NCBI RefSeq assembly: GCF_900102885.1
Contig: NZ_FNGE01000021.1
Location: 1-34,578, forward strand
DNA: 34,578 bases
Direction of reading: 5' to 3'
From: Paracoccus chinensis
GTDB lineage: Bacteria; Pseudomonadota; Alphaproteobacteria; Rhodobacterales; Rhodobacteraceae
The translations under genes and the position numbers were made by a program. This document shows positions 8,183-15,712 of this stretch, piece after piece. The first letter of the stretch is position 1. Every line of letters begins with the position of its first letter. Under the pieces are notes generated by a model that did no database searches, was not told where the DNA came from, and saw only the letters and a program-made list of their open reading frames with translations.

Positions 8183-8449
8183 ATGGCTGCGGGCCAGCCG
8201 GTACCCTGCCTCGTGCCCTCGGCCGTGCCCGGGGGGCGGCGCTACAGGGCCCGGTCCTTTGGTTACTCGAAGATGAAGTCCGCTCCGCTCAGGGAGACCA
8301 ACGATGACATGCTTGAATGGCTCGATGACACGATCAGGCAGAAGACCGGTGGCTCGCTCAAGGATGTATATGCTCCAGGCTTCAGGAGCATTGTCCTGCG
8401 CCTGCAGGACGCCACCGGCGCTTACTCGACTGAATGGGTAAGCTGCTGA
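8183..8449 (+). CDS. Hypothetical protein
   Basis: 88-codon open frame preceded by an AT-rich stretch (8095-8180) that could hold a promoter. The second half (from Met31, base 8273: MKSAPLRETNDDMLEWLDDT, then IRQKTGGSLKDVYAPGFRSI) looks like genuine protein. The first 30 residues are Pro/Arg-rich and may be untranslated. There is no strong ribosome binding site at either start. No family recognised; low confidence that it is expressed. Confidence 0.3.
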   Translation: MAAGQPVPCLVPSAVPGGRRYRARSFGYSKMKSAPLRETNDDMLEWLDDTIRQKTGGSLKDVYAPGFRSIVLRLQDATGAYSTEWVSC

Positions 8450-8565
8450 GGATCATCCGCCTGCGTATGCACAAAGAATTGCCGCTGAGCCCCTGCTGGC
8501 TTAGGCTGGTCGGCAAAACACCCCAAAGGGGGAGGGACGAGCAGAATCGGATAAACCACCAGCCC

Positions 8566-8590
8566 AAAAGGAAACCCCCCGCGCGGGGGT
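8566..8590 (-). terminator. Rho-independent terminator (minus strand)
   Basis: Read on the minus strand: ACCCCC-GCGC-GGGGGGT, directly followed by TTTCCTTTT. Strong GC stem and interrupted T-run. No protein gene on the minus strand ends just before it, which is why a small RNA is suspected. Confidence 0.55.
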
Positions 8591-8653
8591 CCGCACGAGG
8601 GGGCTTGGGTAGCATAACACAGGTTTGGCGACCTGATTAGCAGCACTATCTCA
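8566..8653 (-). ncRNA. Candidate small antisense/regulatory RNA
   Basis: On the minus strand a promoter-like pair, TTGATT (8688-8683) and AACTAT (8665-8660) with 17-base spacing, would start an RNA near 8653. That RNA would contain a perfect hairpin CAGGT-cgccaa-ACCTG (8635-8620) and end at the GC-rich terminator at 8590-8566. Length would be about 88 nt with no coding capacity of note. It is transcribed divergently from, and just upstream of, the replication-like gene at 8765, the place where copy-number antisense RNAs are found in many plasmids. Entirely inferred from sequence pattern. Confidence 0.3.
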
Positions 8654-8764
8654 CCTGCTATAGTTAGCTGCCTACTCCCGGAAATCAAGAGCAAAAAGCG
8701 CATCTGTGCGAACGGGTGAGGCTTGCCTGCGGACACCGCGCTTCTTGTGACACAGGAGCAGCAC

Positions 8765-9514
8765 TTGACGACCGTAGCAGCCGCAGCAGGCGGCGATTTT
8801 TTCAGGCGCCTTGGCGTTTTGGCCCAAGCTTGCACCGGCGCGCGCGCCCAAGGCCAGACGCGGCTCCGCCGCACCTCTCACCGGCTTGGCACCTGCGAAG
8901 CCACGTTCTGGCGCCGCACATCACGGCAGGAGGTGCAGAAGATCATCAAGGCCGCGCAGCGATACGAGCTGCACGGCCGCAAGCCCGGCAGACGCAATGG
9001 CCCCTTGGGAAGCATCGCCCTGGAGATCCTAGCCCTCTTCGGCAACCTGGTCAGCTACAAGACGGGACGCTTGGACCCTTCCCTTGACTGGATCATGAGC
9101 AAGTTGAAGCGGTCGAGGGATGCCGTTGTTCGGGCCTTGAAGGCGCTGCGCGACCACGGCTTTCTGAACTGGCTGCGCCGGTTCGAGCCCACCTCGAACG
9201 AAGGCCGCAGTCCGCAGGTTCGACAGGTCAGTAACGCTTATCGTCTTTCCGCACCCAAGCGTGCCTTGGCGCTTCTGGGCCGCTGGTCCGGCCGTCCTTC
9301 CCTGCCGGAGGATGATGCCGCTGCACGGGCTGACAGGAAGGCCATCGAGGCCGAGCATGTGGCCTCGCTCGATCTCGGGGCGTTCGCCAGTTTTCAGTGT
9401 GGTGACTCACCTCTCGGGAGGGCGCTGGCGCAGATGGGCAGAGCTCTGGACATACGCGAGTCTGCCAAGCGGACTGAATCCCAGTCTACCTCTTATTCTT
9501 ATGTCCCCATGTAA
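8765..9514 (+). CDS. Winged-helix plasmid replication-like protein
   Basis: 249-residue basic protein. The central part LGSIALEILALFGNLVSYKT and LDPSLDWIMSKLKRSRDAVV, followed by RALKALRDHGFLNWLRRF, is a winged helix-turn-helix domain. I associate this arrangement with proteins often annotated as replication protein or helix-turn-helix protein on Rhodobacteraceae plasmids. The C-terminal part is acidic then ends in Ser/Thr/Tyr-rich residues. Start chosen as TTG 8765 because AGGAG sits six bases upstream; an in-frame TTG at 8723 has no usable ribosome site. It lies 480 bases upstream of the parA/parB pair and may be a second replication determinant or a regulator. Role inferred, not certain. 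Confidence 0.65.
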   Translation: MTTVAAAAGGDFFRRLGVLAQACTGARAQGQTRLRRTSHRLGTCEATFWRRTSRQEVQKIIKAAQRYELHGRKPGRRNGPLGSIALEILALFGNLVSYKTGRLDPSLDWIMSKLKRSRDAVVRALKALRDHGFLNWLRRFEPTSNEGRSPQVRQVSNAYRLSAPKRALALLGRWSGRPSLPEDDAAARADRKAIEAEHVASLDLGAFASFQCGDSPLGRALAQMGRALDIRESAKRTESQSTSYSYVPM

Positions 9515-9554
9515 GACGAGGGTGTGACGCAGAAGCACTCCAACTAGAAGGGCT

Positions 9555-9767
9555 ATGCGCCGGTGCTCCAGCCCGAAGGGGCTGATCGTGGTGGATCAGT
9601 ACAAGAAGCTGGTAAAGCGGGACTATGTCTGGGTGGGTGACGATAAGATAGTATCCGGGAGGGCTGCTCGGTGACCCCCCTCCTACTACAAGACCTCGGT
9701 TGGCGACCGGTTCCAGTTCCGCCAAGACGTGGCCCCTGACAGTGGATGGAACCTAGCAGGGCGTTGA
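9555..9767 (+). pseudogene. Possible gene remnant with internal stop
   Basis: Within the 480-base interval between 9514 and parA, one frame gives 39 codons (MRRCSSPKGLIVVDQYKKLV... to SGRAAR), a TGA at 9672-9674, and then a further 30 codons in the same frame (PPSYYKTSVGDRFQFRQDVA... to NLAGR) ending at TGA 9767. Both halves look protein-like, suggesting a decayed short gene, but no family is recognised and a chance frame cannot be excluded. The remainder of the interval (9768-9942) shows nothing else. Confidence 0.25.
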
Positions 9768-9942
9768 CACTCACACAGGAGCCACCACGTGCGGACAGCA
9801 TGCGAGGCTTATCCACGAGATGCTGGGTGGAGCGGTCGCCAAGACCTTCTCTCGCGGTGTCCGGAATCACGGGTTACCTGTGAACGAATATTTCCTGCCG
9901 ATCTTCGGCTGCTTCCCCCCACTCGTCCAGTAAGATGTTGCA

Positions 9943-9969
9943 TACCGGATTATTTCTTATATCCGGTTA
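9943..9969. repeat. Partition-site repeats, upstream pair
   Basis: Two inverted copies of the ACCGGAT / ATCCGGT motif, TACCGGATTA (9943-9952) and TATCCGGTTA (9960-9969), in AT-rich DNA just before the parA-like start. A degenerate copy TAATCTGATT follows at 9976-9985. The same motif recurs downstream of the operon. Probably operator and/or centromere sites bound by the small partner protein. Confidence 0.6.
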
Positions 9970-9993
9970 CCATAATAATCTGATTCGTGAATC

Positions 9994-10656
9994 ATGCCGA
10001 CTGTTGTCATTGCCTCGCCCAAGGGGGGCGCCGGGAAGTCTACCGCCGCGATCATCCTGGGAACCGAGCTTGCCCATGCCGGCGCCGCCGTCACGCTGCT
10101 CGACTGCGACCCGAACCGGTCGCTGTCGCTCTGGGCCAGTCGAGGTCCCCTGCCCTCGCGCATCACGGTCCTGTCAGATGTGGGCGAAGGCGAGATCGTC
10201 CGCACGATCAAGCGCCACGACATGGATGGGCAGATCGTCATCGTGGACCTTGAGGGTGTGGCCTCGCGGCTGGTCAGCCGGGCGATCTCGCAGGCAGACC
10301 TGGTGATCACGCCGATGCGGGCGACAACGCTGGACGCGACCGTGGGCGTGCGCGCCCTGCAGCTGATCCGCGAGGAGGAGGAGGCGCTCGACCGCCGCAT
10401 CCCCCATGCGGTGGTCTTCACCATGACGCGGGCAGTGCGCTCGCGCCAGCACAGCGGGATCGAGACCTCGCTGCGCGACCAAAGCGTCGATTTGATCGAG
10501 CCGCCGCTGATGGAGCGGACAGCCTTCTCGGCGCTGTTCGAGTTCGGCGGCGACCTGCGGAGCATGCCTGCGCAGGGCAACATGGCGGCCGCGATCGGCA
10601 ATGCCGAGGATTTCGCCCGCGCCGTTTATGCGCGGCTGACGGCGGAGGATGCGTGA
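9994..10656 (+). CDS. parA: ParA-family partition ATPase
   Basis: 220-residue P-loop ATPase of the ParA/MinD family. It has a deviant Walker A motif at the very N terminus (SPKGGAGKSTAA, residues 8-19), LLDCDPNRSLSLWA (Walker A-prime region) and IVIVDLEG (Walker B). It lacks an N-terminal helix-turn-helix, so it resembles the small type Ib ParA proteins, in which the partner protein, not ParA, binds the operator. Starts at ATG 9994. Overlaps the next gene by one base. Together with that gene and the flanking repeats it should form the plasmid segregation system. Confidence 0.9.
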   Translation: MPTVVIASPKGGAGKSTAAIILGTELAHAGAAVTLLDCDPNRSLSLWASRGPLPSRITVLSDVGEGEIVRTIKRHDMDGQIVIVDLEGVASRLVSRAISQADLVITPMRATTLDATVGVRALQLIREEEEALDRRIPHAVVFTMTRAVRSRQHSGIETSLRDQSVDLIEPPLMERTAFSALFEFGGDLRSMPAQGNMAAAIGNAEDFARAVYARLTAEDA

Positions 10657-10955
10657 TGGCGGACAAACCTTTCAGCGTGGACTTGGGCCGGCTGAAGTCG
10701 CGCGAAAAGGACCGCAGCGCGGCGGCAGTGGAACGTGTGGACCGCACCGGCGAGGAACTGGGCTTCGTGGACCGCGACCCGGTCAAGCGGCGTGGCCGCA
10801 AGCCCAGCCCGCGCACGGGTCAGGTCCATGCCAAGGTGCTGCCCCATGTCGCCGAGGAGATCGCCGCCGAGGCCCGCCGCCGCGGCGTCCAGCAGGGTGT
10901 GGTGCTGGAGGAGGCTTGGGCGCTCTACAAGAGCCTGGAAAGTACGGCTGATTGA
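10656..10955 (+). CDS. ParB-like small partition / ribbon-helix-helix protein
   Basis: 99-residue basic protein directly after the ParA-like gene (TGATG overlap; a GTG one codon earlier is also possible). The N-terminal half is charged and probably flexible (KSREKDRSAAAVERVDRT), with RRGRKPSPRTGQ as a basic linker. The C-terminal part QVHAKVLPHVAEEIAAEARR and RGVQQGVVLEEAWALYKSL fits a ribbon-helix-helix DNA-binding domain (one beta strand, two helices). By position and size it should be the centromere-binding partner that contacts the TTATCCGGTAA repeats. Not related to large ParB proteins. Confidence 0.75.
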   Translation: MADKPFSVDLGRLKSREKDRSAAAVERVDRTGEELGFVDRDPVKRRGRKPSPRTGQVHAKVLPHVAEEIAAEARRRGVQQGVVLEEAWALYKSLESTAD

Positions 10956-10959
10956 TAAG

Positions 10960-11093
10960 TTAATCTGGTTTATTTGTTTACCGGATAAAATAACAAATCT
11001 GGTTCCGTCTTTCGTTTCAGGCTGCAACAGGCTTATGGATCTCTAGGATAATCTGATTATTTATATTATCCGGTAAATATAATTATCCGGTAA
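10960..11093. repeat. Partition-site repeat array, downstream
   Basis: AT-rich block after the partition genes holding TTACCGGATAA (10978-10988) and two direct copies of TTATCCGGTAA (11066-11076 and 11083-11093, 17 bases start to start). Degenerate versions are TTAATCTGGTTTA (10960-10972), AAATCTGGTT (10995-11004) and GATAATCTGATTA (11047-11059). The motif matches the pair before parA. Candidate centromere (parS-like) site. Confidence 0.65.
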
Positions 11094-11246
11094 TAGTATG
11101 CACAGGGCTGTATTCCGGCCCCTCAAGCTCTGCCTTGCAGGCTTTCGGACGCACCCGGGCCGACACGGCTTCCACCTGGATGGGGCAGGATCACCTTGCC
11201 CTATCCAAAACGGTCCCAGACGCAGCGGTTGCGTCTTGGTCCTTTG

Positions 11247-12050
11247 TCACTTCGCCAGGGGCACCATGGCGAAGCCTGCCGGATAATAGGCGATGTCGCG
11301 CACCAGCATGTCGCCCGTCCGGCCCCCCCGCCGTCGGTGTTGTACTGCTCGGGCGTATAGGTGGCGTTCGCCTTCACCGCGACGTTCGCCATGGGGAAGA
11401 ACTCGCCCTTGGTCTTCATGTCCTAGTGCCGCGCGCGCAGGACATGGCAGCCGACCTCGACATCATCGAAGAAGAACGTGGCCTCGGCTTTGCGCGGGTC
11501 GTCGTGATAGACCACCGCGCAGGCCCAGGAATGATATTCCTCGTCCAGCGGCTTCGTCACGCCCAGCCACTGGTCCGTCTTGATCTCGTTCTCGAACGAG
11601 CCCGTGCGGCTGTTGGAGCCTACCTTGCCGTAGTGCTGGGCAAAGGTCGTGGTGAAGGGGGTGTCCGCGCCACCCCAAGATCAGTTGAACTTCTCCAGAA
11701 TGTTGATTTCCAGCGCCCATTGCGTCCAGCTGCCCTTCGCCCCCGTCGAGCCGCGCCTCGCAAGCCAGACGGCAGGCCACGAGAAGCGGCGCACAGGGAT
11801 ATTGGCCCCCATCCGCCAGACGCCTTCGACGCCGCAGACCTCGTCCCTGGTCTGCCTCTGGATGATCGTAGCGTGATGCCGGAACAGGCGGGCTGTCGTG
11901 CTCGACGCGCTTGTCCATCGGGAAGGCCAGCGTATGCAGGCGAATGGCCTTCTCGTCCGCGTCATGGGTGATGGGGAAGGGGGCGCCGTGATCGGCCTGC
12001 GTGCTGCGGAACTCGTCGAAGACCGGGTCAAGGTCGGGATCATAGGGCAT
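11247..12050 (-). pseudogene. Decayed GH16-like (concanavalin-fold) glycoside hydrolase gene
   Basis: Read on the minus strand from ATG 12050 (MPYDPDLDPVFDEFRSTQAD, with AGGAGA upstream). The sequence first stays in one frame, then shifts near residue 57. It continues with WRMGANIPVRRFSWPAVWLA and WTQWALEINILEKFN, which resemble the SWPAxWL and ExDxxE region of GH16/laminarinase-like enzymes. An in-frame TGA follows (near 11680), then SWGGADTPFTTTFAQHYGKV, DEEYHSWACAVVYHDD and FFFDDVEVG, then a TAG (near 11421), MANVAVKANATYTPEQYN, a frameshift in a G-run, and a final GDMLVRDIAYYPAGFAMVPL. So two stops and at least two frameshifts. Before decay it probably encoded a polysaccharide-acting beta-sandwich enzyme of about 265 residues next to the EPS operon. 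The catalytic block is EINILE, not the usual EIDIVE. Confidence 0.7.
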
Positions 12051-12544
12051 GCGTCATCTCTCCTGGGTGGCGCCAAGGGCACTCGTCTGGAATGCGGCTG
12101 ATCAATCGTGTCGGCTGCGGCTCCGGGTATCCCTGCCGCAGAGGAGGAGGACTGTCTCCGCGTCCGGATGCGCCCAGGCGACGGCAGGTCGGTCATGTCC
12201 GTGCCTGCCGTGGGCGCGGGGGTGGGAGGGCCCTCGACGGTTCAGAGAAATTATGAGGAAAGCGTTAACCGGCGCTTTCCGCGCAGGGCGTTGCGCCACC
12301 CGGAAACGCAGCAAATGCAACCCAGGCGAAAGCCCTGCATCGTCAATCAGCTTCAGGTTAATCGGCCCTCGCCGGTTTTCACGCAATTCTGTCGTCTGTT
12401 TGTACAAGTCGAGCCATTCGGCGGTTTTCCGGCGCAGCGGAATTGTCTATCAGGTGCACCAACCCGGCCTTGGGGAATTCTGCATTTTGCCCGAAGGCCT
12501 GCATTCTGGCCCATCCCGACGGCTGCTTTCTGCCGGAGACGACA
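12051..12544. other. Gene-free leader region of the EPS operon
   Basis: Nearly 500 bases between the decayed hydrolase gene and the first EPS gene, with divergent orientation on the two sides. Frames here lack family features. It probably contains the promoter of the EPS operon (an AT-richer part lies at 12340-12440), but no convincing -35/-10 pair or terminator was seen. Confidence 0.35.
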
Positions 12545-13714
12545 TTGCACGTGACCTATCTTGCCCATGACCTCGACGACCCCGCGATCTGGCGGCGGGT
12601 CGAGATGCTGCGGCGGGGCGGCGTGACGGTTCGCGTGGCGGGGTTCCGGCGGGGGCAGGGGCCCTTGCCCGAACCCGCGACCGTGCTGGGGCGCACGGCC
12701 AACGGCCGCATGGTCCAGCGGGTGCGCGCGATCTTGGCCGCTTGGCCGCGCGTCGCCCGGGCGGTTCCTGCGCCGGACGGCCCCGAGGTCATCTTGGCCC
12801 GCAACCTCGAGATGCTGGCCCTGGGCGCAAGGCTCGCGCGCGTGCGAAAGGCGCGGCTGGTTTACGAGCTTCTGGACATCCACGGCATGATGCTGGGACA
12901 GGGGGCCGTCGCCCGCGCCCTGCGCCGGGTCGAGGCCGCGCTGATGCGCCGGGCCGGGCTGGTCGTCCTGTCCTCGCCCGCCTTCGCCGCGCGCTACCTC
13001 GGCCCCCATGGCCAGCCCGAGGTGCCGGCGCTGCTGGTCGAGAACAAGCCCTTTGCCCGTCCCCAGGCCCCCCGCAACGCCGCCCCCGCGCCCGGCGGGC
13101 TGGAGGAAGGCGGGCCGCTGGTCATCGGCTGGTTCGGGATGCTGCGCTGCCGCTGGTCGCTGGGAATGCTGGACCAGCTCACCCGCGCCATGCCGGGGCG
13201 GTTCAAGGTGGTGCTGCGCGGGCGCCCGGCGCTGGACGTGATGAACAATTTCCACGCCGTGATCGAGTCCAACCCGGACCTGTCCTTCCTCGGACCCTAT
13301 GACTGGCCCGGCGACCTGCCCGAAATCTACGCGCAGGTCGATGTGGCCTGGCTGATCGACCGCTACCAGGCGGGGCAGAACTCGGACTGGTTGTTGCCGA
13401 ACCGGCTCTACGAGGGCTGCCTGAACGGCGCCGTTCCGGTCATGCTGGAGGGGACCGAGGTCGCGCGCCGCGTGGCCGCCTGGGGCTGCGGCGTGAGTGT
13501 TGCCGTCCCCGAGCCCGAGGCCGTCGCGGCGGCCCTGTCCGCGCTGGACGGGGCAGGCCTTGCCCGGTGCCGGGCAGCGGTGGCCGCGATCCCCCGGACC
13601 GCGCTGGAAATGGACGAGGCCGAATGCCGCCGCCTGACCGCCGCCATCTGCGGTACCGCGGCCGTTCCTCTGGCCGAAGCCGCCGCCCTGGCCGCTCCTG
13701 CCCTTGCCCCCTGA
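12545..13714 (+). CDS. Glycosyltransferase, GT-B fold (family 4-like)
   Basis: 389-residue cytoplasmic glycosyltransferase. It begins HVTYLAHDLDDPAIWRRVEM (N-terminal acceptor domain), with VILARNLEMLALG and ARLVYELLDIHGMMLGQ. The C-terminal donor domain starts near PLVIGWFGMLRCRWSLGML and ends with the nucleotide-sugar motif region LPNRLYEGCLNGAVPVMLEG. Start set at TTG 12545, six bases after GGAG, because homologues begin with a short M-x-VTYLAHD strand; a GTG at 12551 is the alternative, and the ATG at 12443 would add 34 unrelated residues. First gene of a tight operon; the next gene follows after 10 bases. Acceptor and donor sugars unknown. Confidence 0.85.
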   Translation: MHVTYLAHDLDDPAIWRRVEMLRRGGVTVRVAGFRRGQGPLPEPATVLGRTANGRMVQRVRAILAAWPRVARAVPAPDGPEVILARNLEMLALGARLARVRKARLVYELLDIHGMMLGQGAVARALRRVEAALMRRAGLVVLSSPAFAARYLGPHGQPEVPALLVENKPFARPQAPRNAAPAPGGLEEGGPLVIGWFGMLRCRWSLGMLDQLTRAMPGRFKVVLRGRPALDVMNNFHAVIESNPDLSFLGPYDWPGDLPEIYAQVDVAWLIDRYQAGQNSDWLLPNRLYEGCLNGAVPVMLEGTEVARRVAAWGCGVSVAVPEPEAVAAALSALDGAGLARCRAAVAAIPRTALEMDEAECRRLTAAICGTAAVPLAEAAALAAPALAP

Positions 13715-13724
13715 GGTTCCCACC

Positions 13725-14726
13725 ATGCCGCTGTCCGCCGCCCCTCGGGTGCTGATCGTGATCCCTGCGCTGAACGAGGCAGCCTATATCGCGGGCGTTC
13801 TGAATTTCGCCTTGGACTTCGCGGAACGGGCCGAGGGGCTGGTCGTGGTGGCCGACGGCGGCTCGACCGACGGCACGCGCGAGATCGTGCGCCGCCGCGC
13901 CGCCGACCACCGGCGCCTGCGCCTGCTGGACAACCCCGCGCGGCTACAGGCGGCGGCGGTGAACGCGACTCTCGCGCGCTTCGGCGAAGGGGCCGAGTGG
14001 CTGCTGCGCCTCGACGCGCACAGCGCCTATCCGGCCGACTATGGCGACGTGCTTCTGGCCGAGGCGCGGCGGATGGGGGCAGACAGCGTCGTGGTCTCGA
14101 TGCATGCCCAAGGGCAGGGTTTCCTGCAACGGGCCATCGCCGAGGCCCAGAATTCGCGCTTGGGCAACGGCGGCTCGGCGCACCGGCTGGCGGGCGAGGG
14201 GGCTTGGGTCGATCACGGCCACCATGCCCTGATGCGGATCGTGGCCTTCCGCGGGGTGGGGGGCTATGACGAAACCTTCAGCCACAACGAGGATGCGGAA
14301 CTCGATCGCCGCCTGACCAGCGCGGGCCACCGGATCTGGCTGACCGGCCGGACGCGGCTGACCTATTTCCCGCGCGCGAGCTTTGGGCCGCTGGTCCGGC
14401 AGTATTACAATTTCGGCCGGGGGCGGGCGAAGAACCTCCTCAAGCACAATGCCCGGCCCGGGGCGCGGCAGGCGGTGGTGGCGATGCTGGCGCCTGCCGC
14501 GGCGCTGGTGCTGCTGGCGCCGTTCAGCGCGTGGTTCGCCCTGCCGCTGGTCCTGTGGCTGCTCGCCTGCTTGGGTGGAGGTCTGGCCATTGCCCTGCAA
14601 ACGAAACGGCCCGAAGGACTGCTGGCGGGACTCGCCGCCGGGGTGATGCACATGGCCTGGTCGGCGGGCTTCTGGCGGCAATGGCTGGCGCGCCGTCCTT
14701 CAGCCCCGCAGGGGGCCACCGTATGA
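13725..14726 (+). CDS. ExoA-like glycosyltransferase family 2
   Basis: 333-residue GT2 enzyme resembling succinoglycan glycosyltransferase ExoA. N-terminal GT-A fold: VLIVIPALNEAAYIAGVL, VVVADGGSTDGTREIV (nucleotide binding), and RLDAHSAYP (DxD-type metal site). GGYDETFSHNEDAELDRRL carries the ED catalytic base region. Hydrophobic segments near the C terminus (ALVLLAPFSAWFALPLVLWL and GLLAGLAAGVMHMAW) indicate membrane attachment. Start ATG 13725 has GAGG eight bases upstream. Its stop codon overlaps the next start (ATGA). It would add a sugar to the lipid-linked EPS repeat unit on the cytoplasmic face; sugar specificity cannot be read from sequence. Confidence 0.88.
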   Translation: MPLSAAPRVLIVIPALNEAAYIAGVLNFALDFAERAEGLVVVADGGSTDGTREIVRRRAADHRRLRLLDNPARLQAAAVNATLARFGEGAEWLLRLDAHSAYPADYGDVLLAEARRMGADSVVVSMHAQGQGFLQRAIAEAQNSRLGNGGSAHRLAGEGAWVDHGHHALMRIVAFRGVGGYDETFSHNEDAELDRRLTSAGHRIWLTGRTRLTYFPRASFGPLVRQYYNFGRGRAKNLLKHNARPGARQAVVAMLAPAAALVLLAPFSAWFALPLVLWLLACLGGGLAIALQTKRPEGLLAGLAAGVMHMAWSAGFWRQWLARRPSAPQGATV

Positions 14727-15712
14727 GCGCGCCCGTCTTCCGCGACGAGGTGCTGATCGGCGTCTGCACCTTCCGCCGCCCTGAACTGGCCGCAACGCTG
14801 GCCTCGCTGGAGGGGCTGGAGCCCTGCAGTCTGCCCGTCTCCGTCGCCATCGCCGACAACGATCGCGCCCCATCCGCGAAGGACCGGGTAGAGGCTATCG
14901 CCGCCGCCCATCCTCTGCCCATTGTCTATCTGCATGCGCCCGAGGCCAATATCTCGATTGCCCGCAACGCGCTGCTGGACCACGCCCGCGCCACGGGGGC
15001 GCGGCTGCTGGTCTATCTGGACGACGACGAGACGGTCGAACCTGCCTGGCTTTCCCGCCTGGTCGCGGCCTGGAGGGCGGGGCAGCAGGTCACGCCCAGG
15101 GCGGGCGCGGTGCTGGGGCCGGTGCGCGCCCATTACAAACCCGGTGCGCCGGGCTGGATGGACCAGGCCCGCGCCCATGACACGCTGCCCGTTTTCGGCA
15201 AGGACGGCGCGATCACCAGTGGCTACACCTGCAACACCCTGATCGACCTGGCCAACCCGGCCGCGCGGGGGCTGCGCTTCGATCCGACCCGTGGCCGCTC
15301 GGGCGGCGAGGACAGCGCCTTCTTTGCCGATTTCCTGGGCGCCGGCGGACGGATTGCCTTTGCCGAGGACGCCATCGTGCACGAGAGCGTCCCCGCTGAC
15401 CGCGCGCGGCTTGCATGGCTTCTGCGGCGGCGCTACCGGATGGGCCAGACCCATGCCAGCCTGATCGCCCGGAACCGTTCGCGCGCCGGGCGGATGGGTG
15501 CGGCGGGGCTGGCCGCCGCCAAGGCCCTGGCCTGCGGGGGGCTCGCGCTGTTGGGGGTAGCACGCCCGGCCTGGCGCAACCGCCAGATCATGCGCGCGGC
15601 CCTGCATGTCGGCGCCGCTGCCAATCTGGGCGGGGCGCGGCAGATCGAAATCTACGGAACGGCGCCCGGTCGGACGGACTCCGCCCTCCGCCCGGGACCT
15701 GGGGGAAGCTGA
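14723..15712 (+). CDS. ExoM-like glycosyltransferase family 2
   Basis: 329-residue GT2 enzyme of the ExoM type. Motifs: EVLIGVCTFRRPELAATLAS at the N terminus, SVAIADNDRAPSAKDRV, LLVYLDDDETVEPAWLSRLV (DDD metal site), GYTCNTLIDL, and GRSGGEDSAFFADFLGAGG (catalytic acidic residue). The C-terminal Arg/Ala-rich helices (RLAWLLRRRYRMGQTHAS) are typical for the family. The start codon overlaps the stop of the preceding gene (ATGA) and its own stop overlaps the next start (TGATG), so the genes are translationally coupled. Role: addition of a sugar during EPS repeat-unit assembly. Confidence 0.88.
   Translation: MSAPVFRDEVLIGVCTFRRPELAATLASLEGLEPCSLPVSVAIADNDRAPSAKDRVEAIAAAHPLPIVYLHAPEANISIARNALLDHARATGARLLVYLDDDETVEPAWLSRLVAAWRAGQQVTPRAGAVLGPVRAHYKPGAPGWMDQARAHDTLPVFGKDGAITSGYTCNTLIDLANPAARGLRFDPTRGRSGGEDSAFFADFLGAGGRIAFAEDAIVHESVPADRARLAWLLRRRYRMGQTHASLIARNRSRAGRMGAAGLAAAKALACGGLALLGVARPAWRNRQIMRAALHVGAAANLGGARQIEIYGTAPGRTDSALRPGPGGS

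Noticed and set aside
8422..8874. 150-codon minus-strand frame across the candidate small RNA
   Set aside because: Runs through a strong terminator and lacks a ribosome site; looks non-coding.
12353..13726. 457-codon minus-strand frame opposite the first EPS glycosyltransferase
   Set aside because: Repetitive Gly/Gln/Arg composition, no domain, and the opposite strand has a clear GT-B protein.
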